Assembly (NCBI GenBank): GCA_026027325.1
Contig: JAMSLZ010000009.1
Span: forward strand, 868,001 to 932,000
Direction of reading: 5' to 3'
Origin: Actinomucor elegans
Lineage: Eukaryota; Mucoromycota; Mucoromycetes; Mucorales; Mucoraceae
DNA length: 64,000 nt
Made by a program: the position numbers and the translations under genes. The notes beneath the pieces were generated by a model. That model searched no databases. It was not told the origin of the DNA and saw only the letters and a list, made by a program, of their open reading frames with translations. Below, piece by piece: positions 1-14,239 of the stretch (positions are counted from its first letter, which is position 1; each line of letters begins with the position of its first letter).

Positions 1-47
1 TCACTTGTGAGTGTATTTTTCCTGTCTATCAGTAAGTCTACCATTAC

Positions 48-967
48 CGTTCGTTACCAACATCAATGATGTGATCGTCAGGAAGTCTAAAAGCCATTTC
101 AGTAGTAGGAGAATACTGAACATTTGCTTTCATTTCTTGTTCAAAATCATGAGCAACGTAACAAAGCTTTTCTTTGATTTCACGAATTGTTGCCTTTCCA
201 ATGTTGGAATCAATGGCATAACCGCGGTCAATCAAGAGGTGAGTCAAGTAGGTGGTCAAATCATTACCAGCCAAATTCATTTGCGCTATAGCATGCGTTA
301 TAGCATGCCCTTCGCGAATGGGTACAACACTGGTTACATCAAAACCAGAATTGACAAGAATACCTGAGATATAACCAGAACCATACAAGGAAAGAACAGC
401 TTGTGAATGAACGTAAAAAGCAGGCACATTGAATGTCTCAAACATGATCTGGGTCATTTTTTCTCGGTTGATCTTTGGATTCAAAGGAGCTTCTGTCATA
501 AGTACGGGATGCTCTGTAGGAGATACACAGAATTCATTGCAATAAATTTGATTCCAAATCTTTTCCATGTCATCCCAGTTATTGACAATGCCATGACGAA
601 TAGGATAGCAAAGGTCTAGTAGATCTTTCTTGAAGAAAGCATAATCGCCTACGTATGAATCATTTAGATTCATACTTTTTGGGTGACGAGGACGGCCAGT
701 AATAGTATAAAAGACCTGATAAGTGAGATCAATAATGCAATTCATATACTAGAAAAGAAAAATATCGTTGCATCTATTCATTCTAGCTATAGAATATACT
801 CTTTTCATATATGATATACTTACGGCTCCAGGACCATCTTCTCCAGCAAAACCAGCCTTTATTGTATCAGAGCCATTATCTATAACTAGCTATATAATAA
901 ATCAAATATCAGTTTTGATGTACCATGAATGCATGACAAAACATACTGCAGGACCGTAGTTATGCAT
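48..967 (-). CDS. Divergent actin paralogue, 3' end beyond the window
   Basis: Three exons are visible on the minus strand: 967-947, 889-824 and 715-48, joined by GT-AG introns in the same places and phases as the conventional actin at 3272-4693. The last donor (position 47) leads out of the window, so the C-terminal third is missing here. The fold is clearly actin: D11, S14, K18, Q137 and H73 are kept, as are MTEAPLNP and the IKEKLCYVA block. Several nucleotide-pocket residues are changed by alignment with actin: G15 to D, D154 to N, D157 to F, G158 to D, H161 to S. The DNase-I-binding loop (around residues 40-51) is three residues shorter than normal. The frame is open and the splice signals good, so it is probably expressed rather than dead. 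I infer altered or lost ATP hydrolysis and altered filament contacts. It could be an actin-related protein rather than a true actin. Confidence 0.82.
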
Positions 968-3271
968 TGCCTATCAAGTTTAAATGCGTGTAAAATATGA
1001 TACTTCCTGTTCGCGTTGTAGAATATAAATTTATAATATATATGGTGACACGGCAGGAATACAGTCCCTTGCGTGTTTTATAATAGCCACCTTCTAAGCC
1101 TAAAACCATCGTATAACTATTATTAGTCTCAACAATGGCTCGAGAACCATGTTACACTGAACAGCAAATGCTTCCGACAATTTTCTGCAAAGCCCTTTCA
1201 AAAATAAAAAATAGTAGAAAATGCCGCAGTCAGTTCTTGATTCGGTGAATGCAAAGTACACATTCATTTTTTTTTTTTTTTTGGATGTTCATAGCTCCTT
1301 TTTTATTCAGTCTGATATTATTTTTCCTTGACATTTCTACAATTTTTATTGATTGCGCAAAAGATAAGCTTGCTCTCATTACCGCCTACAACTATCATAG
1401 TATAAAACTTGGTCTTCAAATTACTGTCATCTTCTTTATTGGACAGCGGGAATTCTATGTATACTCTCAACAAAAAATGAATAAATTTTTTTGGTTGCAT
1501 ATAGTTCAGTAACTAATTATTATACAGTTTTGATTCTTATAGATTTTAATAATCTCCATTGGATTCATGTTTAGATTTAAGAGAGATAGTCAACTCCGAT
1601 CATTTTCATTTTTATCTATATACAATAATACTTTAATTCACAAAATGCTACAAAATATACATCATTCAAAAGAACATTTGAATACTTGAAAATACTGTTA
1701 AATAATTTTGTCTTTATCGCCAAATACAATTAAATTTGAATTTCTAGGAATAAAAAACGGCGCATTTTAAGCCATGGAGATTTTTAATAATAGTTCTTGG
1801 GCAGGAAATTAGGTTGGACACATTAAACCACGCCACGTCTTTTTTATCTCTGTCAAATTGTCGAGTTTGTTTAGTATTCCAAGTTCAGAATGAGCCGCTG
1901 CATCTAGAAAAACTACAGATTTATTGCAAATGTAGTTGTTGTATTCCATGTCTTGTACGCATTCGTCAATGTAAACTTACATTGGCCAAATGGCTGCATT
2001 GTTCTTTTGCCTAATTCAAAGTATTGGTTTTTCAGTGGCTTGGTGATATTTAATTAGAAATAAGGATTTACATAGAGAGTATAGTAACACCAAATCGAGA
2101 ATCGACTATATGTTTTTTTTTCCTATCCAAATCAGGCATCATCTTCCACAGCCAAGAAGTGTTTAATTAAGACTCTTCCAATCAAAACATTATTTCTCGG
2201 TCTGCATTTATCAACTTTATATAACACAAGGTATTTGGCCAAGGTATTGAAGTTGGTATGAAAACTCTACCGCAGTAAATTAGGAACGTGTGGATATAGA
2301 TACCACAGCCCAATGTGGTTAATCGAAGCGGTAACACAAGAGGCAGGCACTGTACGCCCATTACTACGCACTGGTTTTTTACTTTCTAGAACTATTCATG
2401 TGTACATTTCATCAGAAGGACTACCAATGTGTCATGTATGACTTGGCATTTTGTGATACAGTCCAATATATACTTGGAATAACGGTTTCACTCTAGTTAT
2501 ATCTTAATGCTATATGAACCGAAATCAATCCATACAGAAAAAAGATTGCCTTAAAAAGACGAGATTGCAGATCAACTCTATTTAACAGTCTTTAGTTGAT
2601 CGCATAGCACAGGGACTAATGCTAATACTATATATGCAGCTAGTGGATTAAAACATGCTTATAAAGTACTTCAATGGTGCGATTGAGGCTGTGTATATGG
2701 AAAAAATTCAATGTATTTCTAAAAGACATGAAACCTAAAAGCAGCAATGTGCCAAGAGGAAATAGGTCATTCATTCAGTATACTTTACCATCAGATATTG
2801 TACTCAATAATCCCTCCTAAACCCAACACTTATAGTAATTATATTATCGCTATCATATATTAATTCACAATTTACTTTTAAGCAAATTATTCAAGTTAAT
2901 AAAAAAAAATGGCATTGCGATGTTGACATGCTAATTAACTACCAACAATTGCAATGCTTTGCGTTTCACTAAATCAAGAAATACAAAATGACAGCTCATG
3001 ATTTGAGGATCACTGAAAGGCTTGGCTACATATTATGATTAATCCAATATGAGAGCGCGTGCTGACATATAGGTTATATGTGTAACTTTCACGATGAGTA
3101 ATAGGCCGACTACACCGAATAGGCGCCGGATATAGCAAACACTACATCATAGGCTCTTGGCTTATGCGAAGGTGCCCGGGGGTTCAGATTCAACTTTTTT
3201 CATATAAATAAGCTTTTCTTAATGCGCATATCTATTCTTCTTTCTTCATTAAACTTGTTTAAATATCCACA
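968..3271. other. Spacer between divergent actin genes
   Basis: This 2.3-kb A+T-rich stretch separates the two divergently transcribed actin genes and must hold both promoters. Only short open frames with T-rich, low-complexity translations occur, such as 1249-1512, and I do not call them genes. A T-run lies at about 1267-1282. No RNA gene could be supported. Confidence 0.6.
3201..3210 (+). promoter_or_regulatory. TATA-like element of the actin gene
   Basis: CATATAAATA lies 62 bp upstream of the actin start codon and is followed by a pyrimidine-rich stretch. The placement fits a core promoter of a highly expressed fungal gene. Inferred from position and sequence only. Confidence 0.5.
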
Positions 3272-4693
<1,422 letters not shown>

Positions 4694-7600
4694 GTTAGAT
4701 AGCCGCTCTTGTTCTATATTATTTCGTTTTCTATTACTTTAGTGAGCAATGATTTAGCCAGAAAATATACATTATAGCAATACAATAAATGCTACATTTT
4801 CTATTCAAATATTATACACAGTGGGTTAATGCTTTCAATTATATTTTTAATGTGGATAAGTTGCTTCTTGATAACGCTTCTAACTGAGGTCACTTGCTTT
4901 ATTGTTCAATGTTTGTTTGGAAGCATTTCATTGAACGGCTGCATGAACATGAGAGCAAAGGAAGCAGTATCCTAAACAATTGAAAGTAAATAGCAATATT
5001 ACTGATAGAATATTGGAAATAATTGATTGAACTAGAAAAATCTTATATGTAGCTGGTTATGGCTAGTTCTTTCTCAATATTGATACAATAATTCTCGCTT
5101 CAAGTCATAAAGTAAAATTTCCTGATCTGTATTATAATCCTCATCCACCAAAAACAAAAAAAAAGCTTAAGTCATGCAACGCAACATATCACTTATTATA
5201 TACTGACATGCGCCCCAAAACAAAAGATTTTTAGATCATTCTTCAATTACAGCAAGCGCTATAGATTTGAAAAGAGATGCATGAGAGTGTTGCTATGGTT
5301 CAGTAAATATTTGATAGTTGCATAGAAATTTAAGCCGGTGACTGGGCCTTCTGCTTAAACTGGAATGTCTTGGACCCTAGTAAATTTCAAAAGACAATCT
5401 ATGCACTATCACTTACAATTAGTTACGCCAACATAATTTAATTAAAAGCTATGTCTCCAAAATGTTTTTATGTCGTTACAGAGCGACTCAAAGGTTATTT
5501 CACCACCACAATGAGATGATCTCACTCTCTATTGGTTGCTAGGGACGAAATGAAATTTTCTTCTTTTCTTCAGATTCATCTGGAACTACCTGATAAGAAT
5601 TTTAATGTCACTTTTTAATGGCAAATAATTGCTGGTACTATAAATATTTATAAAATTTAATTGTACGTCTCTGTAAATGTCATTTGCTATTTCAATCCAA
5701 TGAAAGAGGTGTCTTTGATTTTTGAATTCTATACAGAAGCAATTATACCTCCGATGTTCTATTACAATAAAATCAATGACAAGTAGTTTTGTTTTCTATA
5801 AAATATGTAAAACCTTATTAATAAGCTATGCTTCTAAAATACTATATCTGCGCTTTATATTAAAAAAAAATCTTACGGAGATGTCTGCCAATTTTCAAAT
5901 TACGACATTACAGCTTAATGTTGCCTCTAACAACCACTTCATGCTCTAGATAAAGTGCTGCATCTACTGCAACCATTACCTGACATTTTAGATAATATAT
6001 TGTAAACTACAGGTATTTCAAATAAAATGGATTTAATGATTGATAGTGCAATGTCGCATCTAATGTTTAGAAGAATGAACTAAAGCATCATCTACTGGAA
6101 CCATCATTTAACTAGAATATAGCTACTATACTAGATTTTATCAATAGCCATCCATAAATTACATACGATTTTTCATAAATAAACTAGATAATAATTAGGT
6201 GTCGCATCTGAGTAATACTCTGTACCTATAATGAGCTGCTGTACCTTTTTTTTTTTTTGCATTATCCGTCTAATTATAGATCAAGCTACAACAGCGTGAA
6301 AACGCTGAATACATTTTTTTAGGCTCAGAAATTGGTGTTTAAACACTGTTTTGTAGAACTGTAAAAAAAAAGAGAGAGAAATTTCATACTTTGTCTAGTC
6401 AATAAAAGTGGTATAGGAATTAGGCGCGGCTTTTTATGTAAAGTTAATAAAAAGGGGAATAATCATTGGTTTAGAGGTAAAAATTGTATTTATCTAATGT
6501 TTACATTGATTTAGAATGATGGTTGAACAGACTTCCCAGGAGTCAAAGCTCTCTTTCCTCGGTCTATTGTCGATCTAGATTTTTGGTTTGACTTTTTGAA
6601 CCGCAAGAGTAGCTGTTATCCCGAGAATTCCCCCATGATCGAAACCTTCTTCCGGCTACACCACGTTTTTTAATGTATAAAAATTATTGTTTTAATGGGT
6701 TTTATGACATGACATGTTTTATGGCAACTCAGTTTAATTACGCGTGAAAAAAAGAATGAGCTCATAATAATTATTCTCTTCCGCGAGCACGGGTGTCGTA
6801 CGAAAATCACGAGCATGCACAATTCATTTGCGCTGAAAGAACTTTACATGCCAACGGGTTTTATGTGAAGAAAAAGGAGGGGTTCAATGATTACTGCCTA
6901 ACAAATGCCATAAAACTGACCATGTGAGTTATAATTCTTTGGTTTTATTGGATTATCTATCATTCGAGAGAAAAGAATGCTAACTTCATGATCGGAAATT
7001 GAATTCTTGCTTTCCAGCATTCCCAACGGTATCAGCTCATGGCGCCATAGCCAAGCTGATTGGATAAGACTGCGGTTAAATTAGGAGAGTCATCAAACAT
7101 CAAGATCTGAGTAACATCAAAACATCGATCCAGACACTACATGGTTTTTTTGGGCTTGAGCGTAAAAAATGAGATAGACAATCTTGATAGGTAATACACA
7201 GATAAAATAAAAAATAAAAAATAGTCTATCAATTTATAGAGATAAAATACCAATATCTGGAGCAAGGGACGGACCGTAGCAAAGTGGTGATTGGATGCGT
7301 ACCCTGGGCTTAATAAGAAAAAATAATCTGTTTTTTCCAATGTGAATATTCACATCATTTTCTTCCGGGATTTGAAATTGACTTCCGTAAAGCAATCATG
7401 AATGACTCTTTTCTGTAAAACTTGTCTAGGGTGTCATACCATCAAAAGTGTGAATTACCAAACGTTTTGTAATTGATCAACGTGCACGGTCCCTAAACAA
7501 TCAAAGGTTTGCCATTAGTTTCTGTATGAGAAGAACGTGCTGGCTTTCATTGGACGGTATTCCTGAGTAGTATCCGGCATTTTAGTTTAGTGCGAGGGTC

Positions 7601-7794
7601 AGGATTACTCATATTACAGCCATGATGGTGATCGGAATTAAACTGATAATTGATCTGGATCTTTTTTTTTTCTAGTATATATAGGAGCATTGGCGGGTTC
7701 CTTTTTTTTTTTCTGTTTTTCTACTTGTCACTATAATCATTTATTATAATCACTCTTCACCCACTCTAAAACAACTTATTGTTTACTATTAAAC
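4694..7794. other. Gene-poor spacer
   Basis: Three kilobases with no convincing coding frame. Short frames at 5722-5949 and 7137-7340 (minus) translate to T-rich or hydrophobic low-complexity sequence and lack codon bias. A degenerate copy of a dispersed repeat lies near 6050-6115. The right end (from about 7440) is the upstream region of the Ecl1-like gene and includes ATTGG (reverse CCAAT) boxes. Confidence 0.6.
7674..7684 (+). promoter_or_regulatory. TATA element of the Ecl1-like gene
   Basis: AGTATATATAG lies about 110 bp upstream of the Ecl1-like start codon, between two long T-runs. The position and sequence fit a core promoter TATA box. Confidence 0.5.
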
Positions 7795-8158
7795 ATGGAT
7801 CTTTCTTGGTGTATCATCTGCGATCGTCACTGTGTTGAGGAAAACGTAAGTACCTAGTTCATTGGGCAATAATTAAATACTAATTGAACATTTGTAGTTG
7901 TATTGCTCAGAATCATGTCGTGTTCAAGATGTTGATCATAAGCATACGATTGTTAGCCCCAACAAGAGTAAGCCGCTTCGTTCTCCACCAGCATCGCCAT
8001 TGTTAGACCCTTTCTTTTCATCTTTTCATCACGAAAGACGTACTTCTGTCACCATTAGCAAGTCTGCGCGTTCAACCACTGATCTTTTGGTTACTCGAGC
8101 CCTTCTAGTGTACCTCGCTACAGCCTATCTGATTAATATCAATGGAAATCAACCATGA
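7795..8158 (+). CDS. Ecl1-like small cysteine protein (lifespan/stress factor)
   Basis: Two exons (7795-7845 and 7898-8158, intron GTAAGT...TTGTAG) encode 103 residues starting MDLSWCIICDRHC and continuing LYCSESCRVQD. This CxxC...YCSxxC arrangement at the extreme N-terminus is the signature of the fungal Ecl1 family (extender of chronological lifespan in fission yeast), thought to bind zinc and act in the nucleus in nutrient and stress responses. The rest is serine- and proline-rich and unconserved, ending in a short hydrophobic stretch. The start is the first ATG, about 110 bp after a TATATATA element. The start codon and splice sites give one continuous family-like reading, but the match rests on a short motif. 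A different small zinc-ribbon protein remains possible. Confidence 0.72.
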
Positions 8159-8757
8159 CTATACCCTCACTTCAACACTACTATATTATATATACAAACC
8201 AAAAAAAAAACTATAATATCGCCACATACACCACCAAAAAAAATTGGATAATCAGCACACACCCAAAAAAAACTCACTATATACTCTAATCTCTTGCATC
8301 TTCAACTCAGCATTTTATATACTATACAAACCATCCTTTATGTACCTTTATGTTTACTATTTATTCTTTTTAACCTCATGGCTCAACCCATGAAGATAAA
8401 AACAAGTTTAAAAACCCTTGTCTCTTTCAAAAAATACTAGTCTATATAGGAGTGTTTGTTGGATAAAAGAGTGGTGTTTGGAGGGAGGGGAAAAAGAATG
8501 CAGGGGATAAGGTTATCCTGGCTTTTTTCTTTCTTCTTTGATTGTATGCGCTCTTTGCCTTGTCTTGTCTTTTGCCTACCTAATTGACATGAGGTCCTCC
8601 TACTCCTATTAGACTGTATTTTTGGAATCTGAGTTCCTGAAACCCACGCGCGTGGCAATTTGTGTTTTTTTTTTTAAAAAAAAAAGCAAGGTTTATTGTT
8701 TAAATGAGATCTATTATGAGAGAATGCATGGTGTAAATGTATGATTGCGTAAATCGT
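8159..8757. other. Spacer between convergent small genes
   Basis: Shared 3' region of the Ecl1-like and zinc-finger genes. The first part has many A-runs and ACACAC-like patches typical of 3' UTR and polyadenylation sequence. The minus-strand frame 8437-8658 is Lys/Arg/Gln-rich and has no recognisable domain; I do not call it a gene. Confidence 0.5.
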
Positions 8758-9003
8758 CTAAGAATCATAAGAATGTGTGCTATGGACGGAAGCGGTGCTA
8801 TGGTTGCACAGTTCTGTGTGCCAGTGATGTCGACTTTGAGAAGCAAAACCTACTTTGCAGAGATCGCAATAATACCATTGATTGATTCTATTACTGCTTT
8901 TATCACCATCTTCTGGAAGAATGGAAGTTCGACTACTGGAGCGAGACATGGTTTTCTTAGAGAACAAAGAGAACAAGCGAGAAGAGTTTGATTGAGGAAG
9001 CAT
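8758..9003 (-). CDS. Small single C2H2 zinc-finger protein
   Basis: An uninterrupted 81-residue frame starts at an ATG (9003-9001) about 60 bp downstream of a TATATA element on the same strand (near 9070). Residues about 45-67 read YYCDLCKVGFASQSRHHWH and then TELCNH. This fits C-x2-C-x12-H-x5-H with the conserved aromatic and Phe positions of a classical zinc finger; a Cys three residues after the first His could substitute as ligand. The N-terminal 40 residues are Ser/Arg-rich. A single finger plus basic Ser-rich flank suggests a small nucleic-acid-binding protein, but no family can be named. It is convergent with the Ecl1-like gene. Being short, it could also be one exon of a longer gene, though no adjoining exon was found. 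Confidence 0.5.
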   Translation of the reverse strand: MLPQSNSSRLFSLFSKKTMSRSSSRTSILPEDGDKSSNRINQWYYCDLCKVGFASQSRHHWHTELCNHSTASVHSTHSYDS

Positions 9004-10676
9004 GAGTGAAATGAATGTATATGTTGTAAGGAAAGGACTGGGTAAAAATAAAAATAAAAAGTGGGACTATATAGTCATAAAGATACATACAAATGGATTG
9101 AAACTCTGACTTTTATATGTCTTTTTTTTTCGAAATCTAATTCTGGACTCTTTGAATAATACACGACTTTCATGGCGATCATTATTAATGATTGTTATTT
9201 ATAACATATCATTCTTTATACTGATCCTCCTAAGCGGTTTTCTATTTTTTGATATTGCACGTCTTTGTTCAATATAAATATCATAACGAGATTGGTCAAA
9301 GGGGCCCATCAATTTATATGGGATGCGTTTATACAATCATCCCAACGGAACTGGGAGAGTCTATTTGTAGCTGGTTAAACAGGTTATTGTCTAAAATGCC
9401 TGGACTATTTGGTATAACAATGGCTTTTCATTCCAGTTTGATTTGTATTATACTGCACACAAAGAGCCTGTCAAAGCTGATCGAAATTCTGTACAATTAA
9501 AAATATCTTTAAGATCATCCTCACTACAAACTAGATTTTTCTTTATCTGATGGTTGCGCCGAGAATTCGAGTGTAACAATAGGAGCGCACGGTCATCACG
9601 ATAGTAATTCGTAATGGTGTAGATTCATATCATTATCTTTGATATATACTAAAGAGTATGCTAGTAACTAAACCAGCTAAAATGATGAGTGATAATCAAC
9701 AGTAGTAATTAAACCCCTTGGTTTCATTATATACGTCTTGTAACAAAACTTGAAAGGATTTCGTTTTTGATTTTTGGCTAGTTTGATTGGACAGCGGTCC
9801 CTAAACATGAATTATTATAGCGCTTTCATTGGATGTCGAATGATACAGTGTCCATTTTTGTACTAATGCTTTCTCCTTTTTTTATTACTTTAATCAAACA
9901 GTGCTAATACGTGAAACATAAATTAACAAAATTTGTGTAGAACTTAATAGAGAATCTAATAATATAAAAATTTTTAATTTTATTTGTCGAGAAATTTTTG
10001 ATACAAGGCAATTTTATTTTATTTTGAATCTTTTTGTTGATTTTAAATTAAAATACATGTCAAAGTTTGAGATGTATGTGTAGGTAAATCTAATAAGAGG
10101 ATTGATGACATATGGCTTAAAAGAATAAAAATTAAAATGTAATATTAACTAATAGTATAACCCAGTTAAAAAAGGCAAAAAAGAAAAAAGAAATGAAATT
10201 GCATACTTTCATATTTGATCTACATGTTACTTGTTAACGATGCATACACTCCACACTCCACCAAAAAAAAAAAAAAAAAAAAAAATGCGGCTTGACTGAA
10301 GAAAGAGTCCCTGCTTGAAGTATATTCATCGCTGCATGTAATCGCTTATAGAATAAAGCTTTCATATATAACTTTATACCATCTTACTGTTTAGCTCTAT
10401 GCATTTCAATAAAAATCTATTCTATTTCAATAAAGGAAGAGCCACTAACGGAAAAGGATGGATATCCGAAATTTAATTACTCTGTATTTGATAATTTGCT
10501 TTTATAGTAAATGACAATAACTATGAATGAGTGATGCTCATGCTTATGGATAATCGTTTTACTTTTGTTTGTAAAGGTGAATCTGCATATCGTGAGGCTG
10601 GAAATTAACAGATGGAAACGTATACAACGCAATAAAAGAAATATACGAAAGCACTTTTTGCACAAAAAATAGTAAT

Positions 10677-11340
10677 TTATTCAGAATTTTGGCATTCTTG
10701 TTGGAAAAAAGTACTATTATCGGAAGTTATCGAAGTGTTGTCATCATCAGCAGTACCTTCATCGGAAGCCATAGAAATGTTGTCACCATCAGTAGTAGAG
10801 AAAGGACCATTTGACAGTACCACGCCACAGCATGTTTGACCATAGGTACATTGTAGAAAATAACTGAGTAAGTTAGCTATCAAAGAGCAATTAGTTGCTT
10901 GGATTGCAAGCCTAGTAGATGACTTTACCTTCAAACTTCTTGCGATTTATATCATTCTTATCGGTTATCATGTTCACAAAGATTTTTTGAGAAGCAAGAT
11001 AACCAGATATATCGAAAACACCATCGCTACATCTCATACTACCAAATATAATGCAAAAAATGAATATTAATTACAATGGGATGAATAGAGCATCACGACC
11101 CTACCTCCTTCTTCAAAGAACTTGTGACAAGCAACCTTCATAGTGAAAGCAAACATGACTTGTTGCACAAGTAGGCCGGAACAATCATAGAAAACGGAAT
11201 CGTGAATAGGTACAAGCGCAGTAATTCAAAGTGACCAGAAAGGTCCTTGAGTCAATCAACAGTCTTCTTAACAAATATCTTGTATTGTCCATCACCTTCG
11301 ATATTCATGTTTTTCTTCAATTTTTCATCAGTTCTTTGCT
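10677..11340 (-). pseudogene. Decayed coding relic, family unknown
   Basis: The minus strand keeps partly readable segments, for example MNIEGDGQYKIFVKKTVD, then VMFAFTMKVACHKFFEEGG, then a Ser/Thr/Asp-rich 85-residue tail ending at 10677. These are broken by stops and frame changes. Codon content looks protein-like but no domain is recognised. It may be a remnant of a lineage-specific repeated gene or transposon. Evidence is weak. Confidence 0.25.
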
Positions 11341-11728
11341 CATCCAAGATAGAAAACAGAAAATAGGCAATGTTGGTAAACATTGTCATATTAATCTGTA
11401 GTATATCGAGAAAAAGGGATTCATCCACAAATAAGGGATAGTCTTGATTTAAATGATAAAAGTATGGATATTCATACAGTTGAGCATAAGGATAATAGTA
11501 TGCAATATAGGAAACATTACAGGTTACTATGTTATATAAAACGAAAGATGAAGGGGGAAAAGAGAAAAATGCAAAGTATCTTTTTTATAGTTTTTATAGT
11601 TTTTAAAGCTTTACTTTCTCATTGGAATATACAAGACAAGATACTTCCATTAACGCCACTGAATGAACATATTATGCAAGCTTTTTTTCCTATGGAAAAT
11701 CTTACTCATCAAATAGTTATCCTTTTAG

Positions 11729-11772
11729 CGTGTCTTAACGTGTTTTACCGTGCCTTAACGTGTCTTAACACG
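11729..11772 (+). repeat. 10-bp tandem repeat, about four units
   Basis: Four successive 10-mers TGTCTTAACG, TGTTTTACCG, TGCCTTAACG and TGTCTTAACA follow a partial unit. It is a short minisatellite with no obvious function. Confidence 0.75.
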
Positions 11773-14239
11773 ACTTTATTAAACTGAATAACCATCCTTT
11801 TAAGGTGTCTTTAAACCAATTGAGAGTTATATGGAATATAAGTTGATTTCTACTACAAAAGGGACTAAAACAATTCGATCACGCTGAACGTGCGGTTTGT
11901 TTATTAATGTAAAAGAAAGACCAAGATTTCTATATTGCACAGCTTGAGCTCTATTAAATATTGTATTATTATTGAATGTCAAATTGGATGAGCTGAGATC
12001 TTTAATATGTGTAGTGCTTTGTATCCGTAATACCGCATAGTATCATCCAGATACATGCTCACTCTAAAGATTGTATGCTAATTACCTCCCAAAACCGTCA
12101 CCAATAATGGTTTTTTTTTCCACGTACCATCCATCGTTTTTTTTCTAGAGGTATACATGGTATCTCTGAAAATAATTGTTTGCAAATGCTCCTACGTTTA
12201 ATACAGCAATCATTTTGCAAGAGGGATTTAAACTAATGATTAGACATGTTTCACATCATATCAAATGATTACTTCTGTATCTATAGGGAATACAGATGGA
12301 GCTTTGAATTTTGGCACATTTATAGAGAATAACATCTAATTATATGTTAAGGTAAGAAAAAAGAAGAGAGATAGAGAGATTTACAAACAATATAGCTTTT
12401 TTTTAAATCCTGTAATCACTTTCTTTTTTACATCTATAAAAGGACTATGCTACTCGCAAGATTATGTGATTCTCTCCATCTTTTTACTAAAAGCACAAGA
12501 ATCAAGTAACTCACTACTCTATTTTTACAGAAATCAATAACTGGTATGGTTTTCTGCCACCGGTAGGTATATTAACTTGTACATCGGGGGGAAATGTAGA
12601 TTACATGGCAGTTATTCAGATCTATAGACTCACATGACTATATATTCTAATAAAAGTGAGTTATTCGATTCAAACTAAATACTTTTTTTATTATCTAAAA
12701 AAACACTTTTTTTCTTAAAGCCTCACCGCATATAAAAGATAGTACCATCTCACATGAATTTCTTAAATTAAAAGCGAGCAAACACCTCTATCAGTATGTG
12801 CAATATAAATTCAGTTTTCTGGGTATTAAACGCTACCATTTCAACCACAAATAATTGCAAGATGCACTAATCTTGATCATATGCCCCATTTAGTCGATGA
12901 TTTGTATAAGGAGATACATAAATCAACTGTCTTTGAAGGCCCTAAAAACATTTTAGAGACGATGTTCATGATTTATCTTGTGGTAAAGCATATATAGATA
13001 GATAGATAAAGTCGATTAGAACTTTGTAGTGCTTTCATTTATACTCATTGGAATGTGACTGATGTTTATTTACTTGTAACCATGTAGGATATGTATTATA
13101 AGGAACGTATATGTATAAGGTAATCAGTGCTGATTTGATATGTATGTACTACAGCGAAGACGCACAGGCCATTATTTTTTCTTTGTACCACAATTACACG
13201 GCTATTTTCACTACATATTTTTGTCTCTCATAGTTCATAGGATACACTAGTGTTTTGCAGATGACATACAAGCTAGAAACGAGTTAAGCAAGCTTAAGTG
13301 AATTCGTGAATGAGGCGCGTAAGCGCGCTCACTCGTAACTTTCTCTCCTCACCTTTTCCTCCTTCCCCTTTAGTTTTAACGTAAAAGAACACGCCAACGT
13401 ATACGTTGAGACGTAAGAAACAAAATTTTCTTGCGTATACGCAAATGATATTTGAATAAAGGCTAGATAAAATACGCTTGAAGTGCCTATGGGTATAGAA
13501 TTTCACCTACTTAACTTCCTTGGTTCATAGACTTGTCCAATATTTGGATATTTTGTTAGAAATTTGATCATTACTGGAGCATTTCATCATACGAACAATA
13601 CCAAACAACACTAGAGATAATTGAACATAGTAAGTATATATTAGATGCATCCCCAGATCTTGACTTTAACCTACCATTAAATATACCATCCATATTGGAT
13701 TTTAAGCTCGTAAATATAAGCGAATCATATTATTAGTTATATTCCATGTCCTACATACATGAATATCCATGACATTTTCATATATAAGATAGCATAAATT
13801 ACCTATCAGATACGATTTGAATGGGAAGAAAGATTCATTAACCATTTCATTTCATTATAAGAAGTGATTGTATTTTATAACCGATCAATATATATATATA
13901 TATTCTTCATAATTCAGTCATTTGACAACTTTAATAGATATAGTACTTGATTTTAAGTTTGGAATGATCATTAAATACCACATTAATCAAATCTAATACT
14001 ATTAGTTATTATAAAAACAAGGCGGTGATCTACAACTTACCTAAAACTTGAAGTAAGCAAATTTTGTAATGACTCGTATCATTTCCTTCAAACTCTTCCG
14101 TGTCGCTTAACTGATTCTTTCCATTCATGATTAGTTTCATCTTTGTATAATATTTGTTATTTGTAGTTCAACGTCCGAATCCTACCTTTTCGATATTACT
14201 ATAATTTTTTTTAAAAAAAATTGTTTATTTACTACTTCG

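Noticed and set aside
1249..1512. 87-codon plus-strand frame with hydrophobic start
   Set aside because: Driven by a T-run; no conserved features and no promoter.
3120..3190. tRNA- or SINE-like boxes (TAGCAAACACTA and GGTTCAGATTCAA before a T-run)
   Set aside because: B-box match is imperfect and no cloverleaf can be drawn; it lies in the actin promoter.
7262..7320. tRNA-like stretch (AGCAAAGTGGTGATTGGATG...)
   Set aside because: No acceptor or T-arm pairing is present.
11464..11787. 107-codon frame across the 10-bp tandem repeat
   Set aside because: Low-complexity A+T-rich translation; the repeat is non-coding in appearance.
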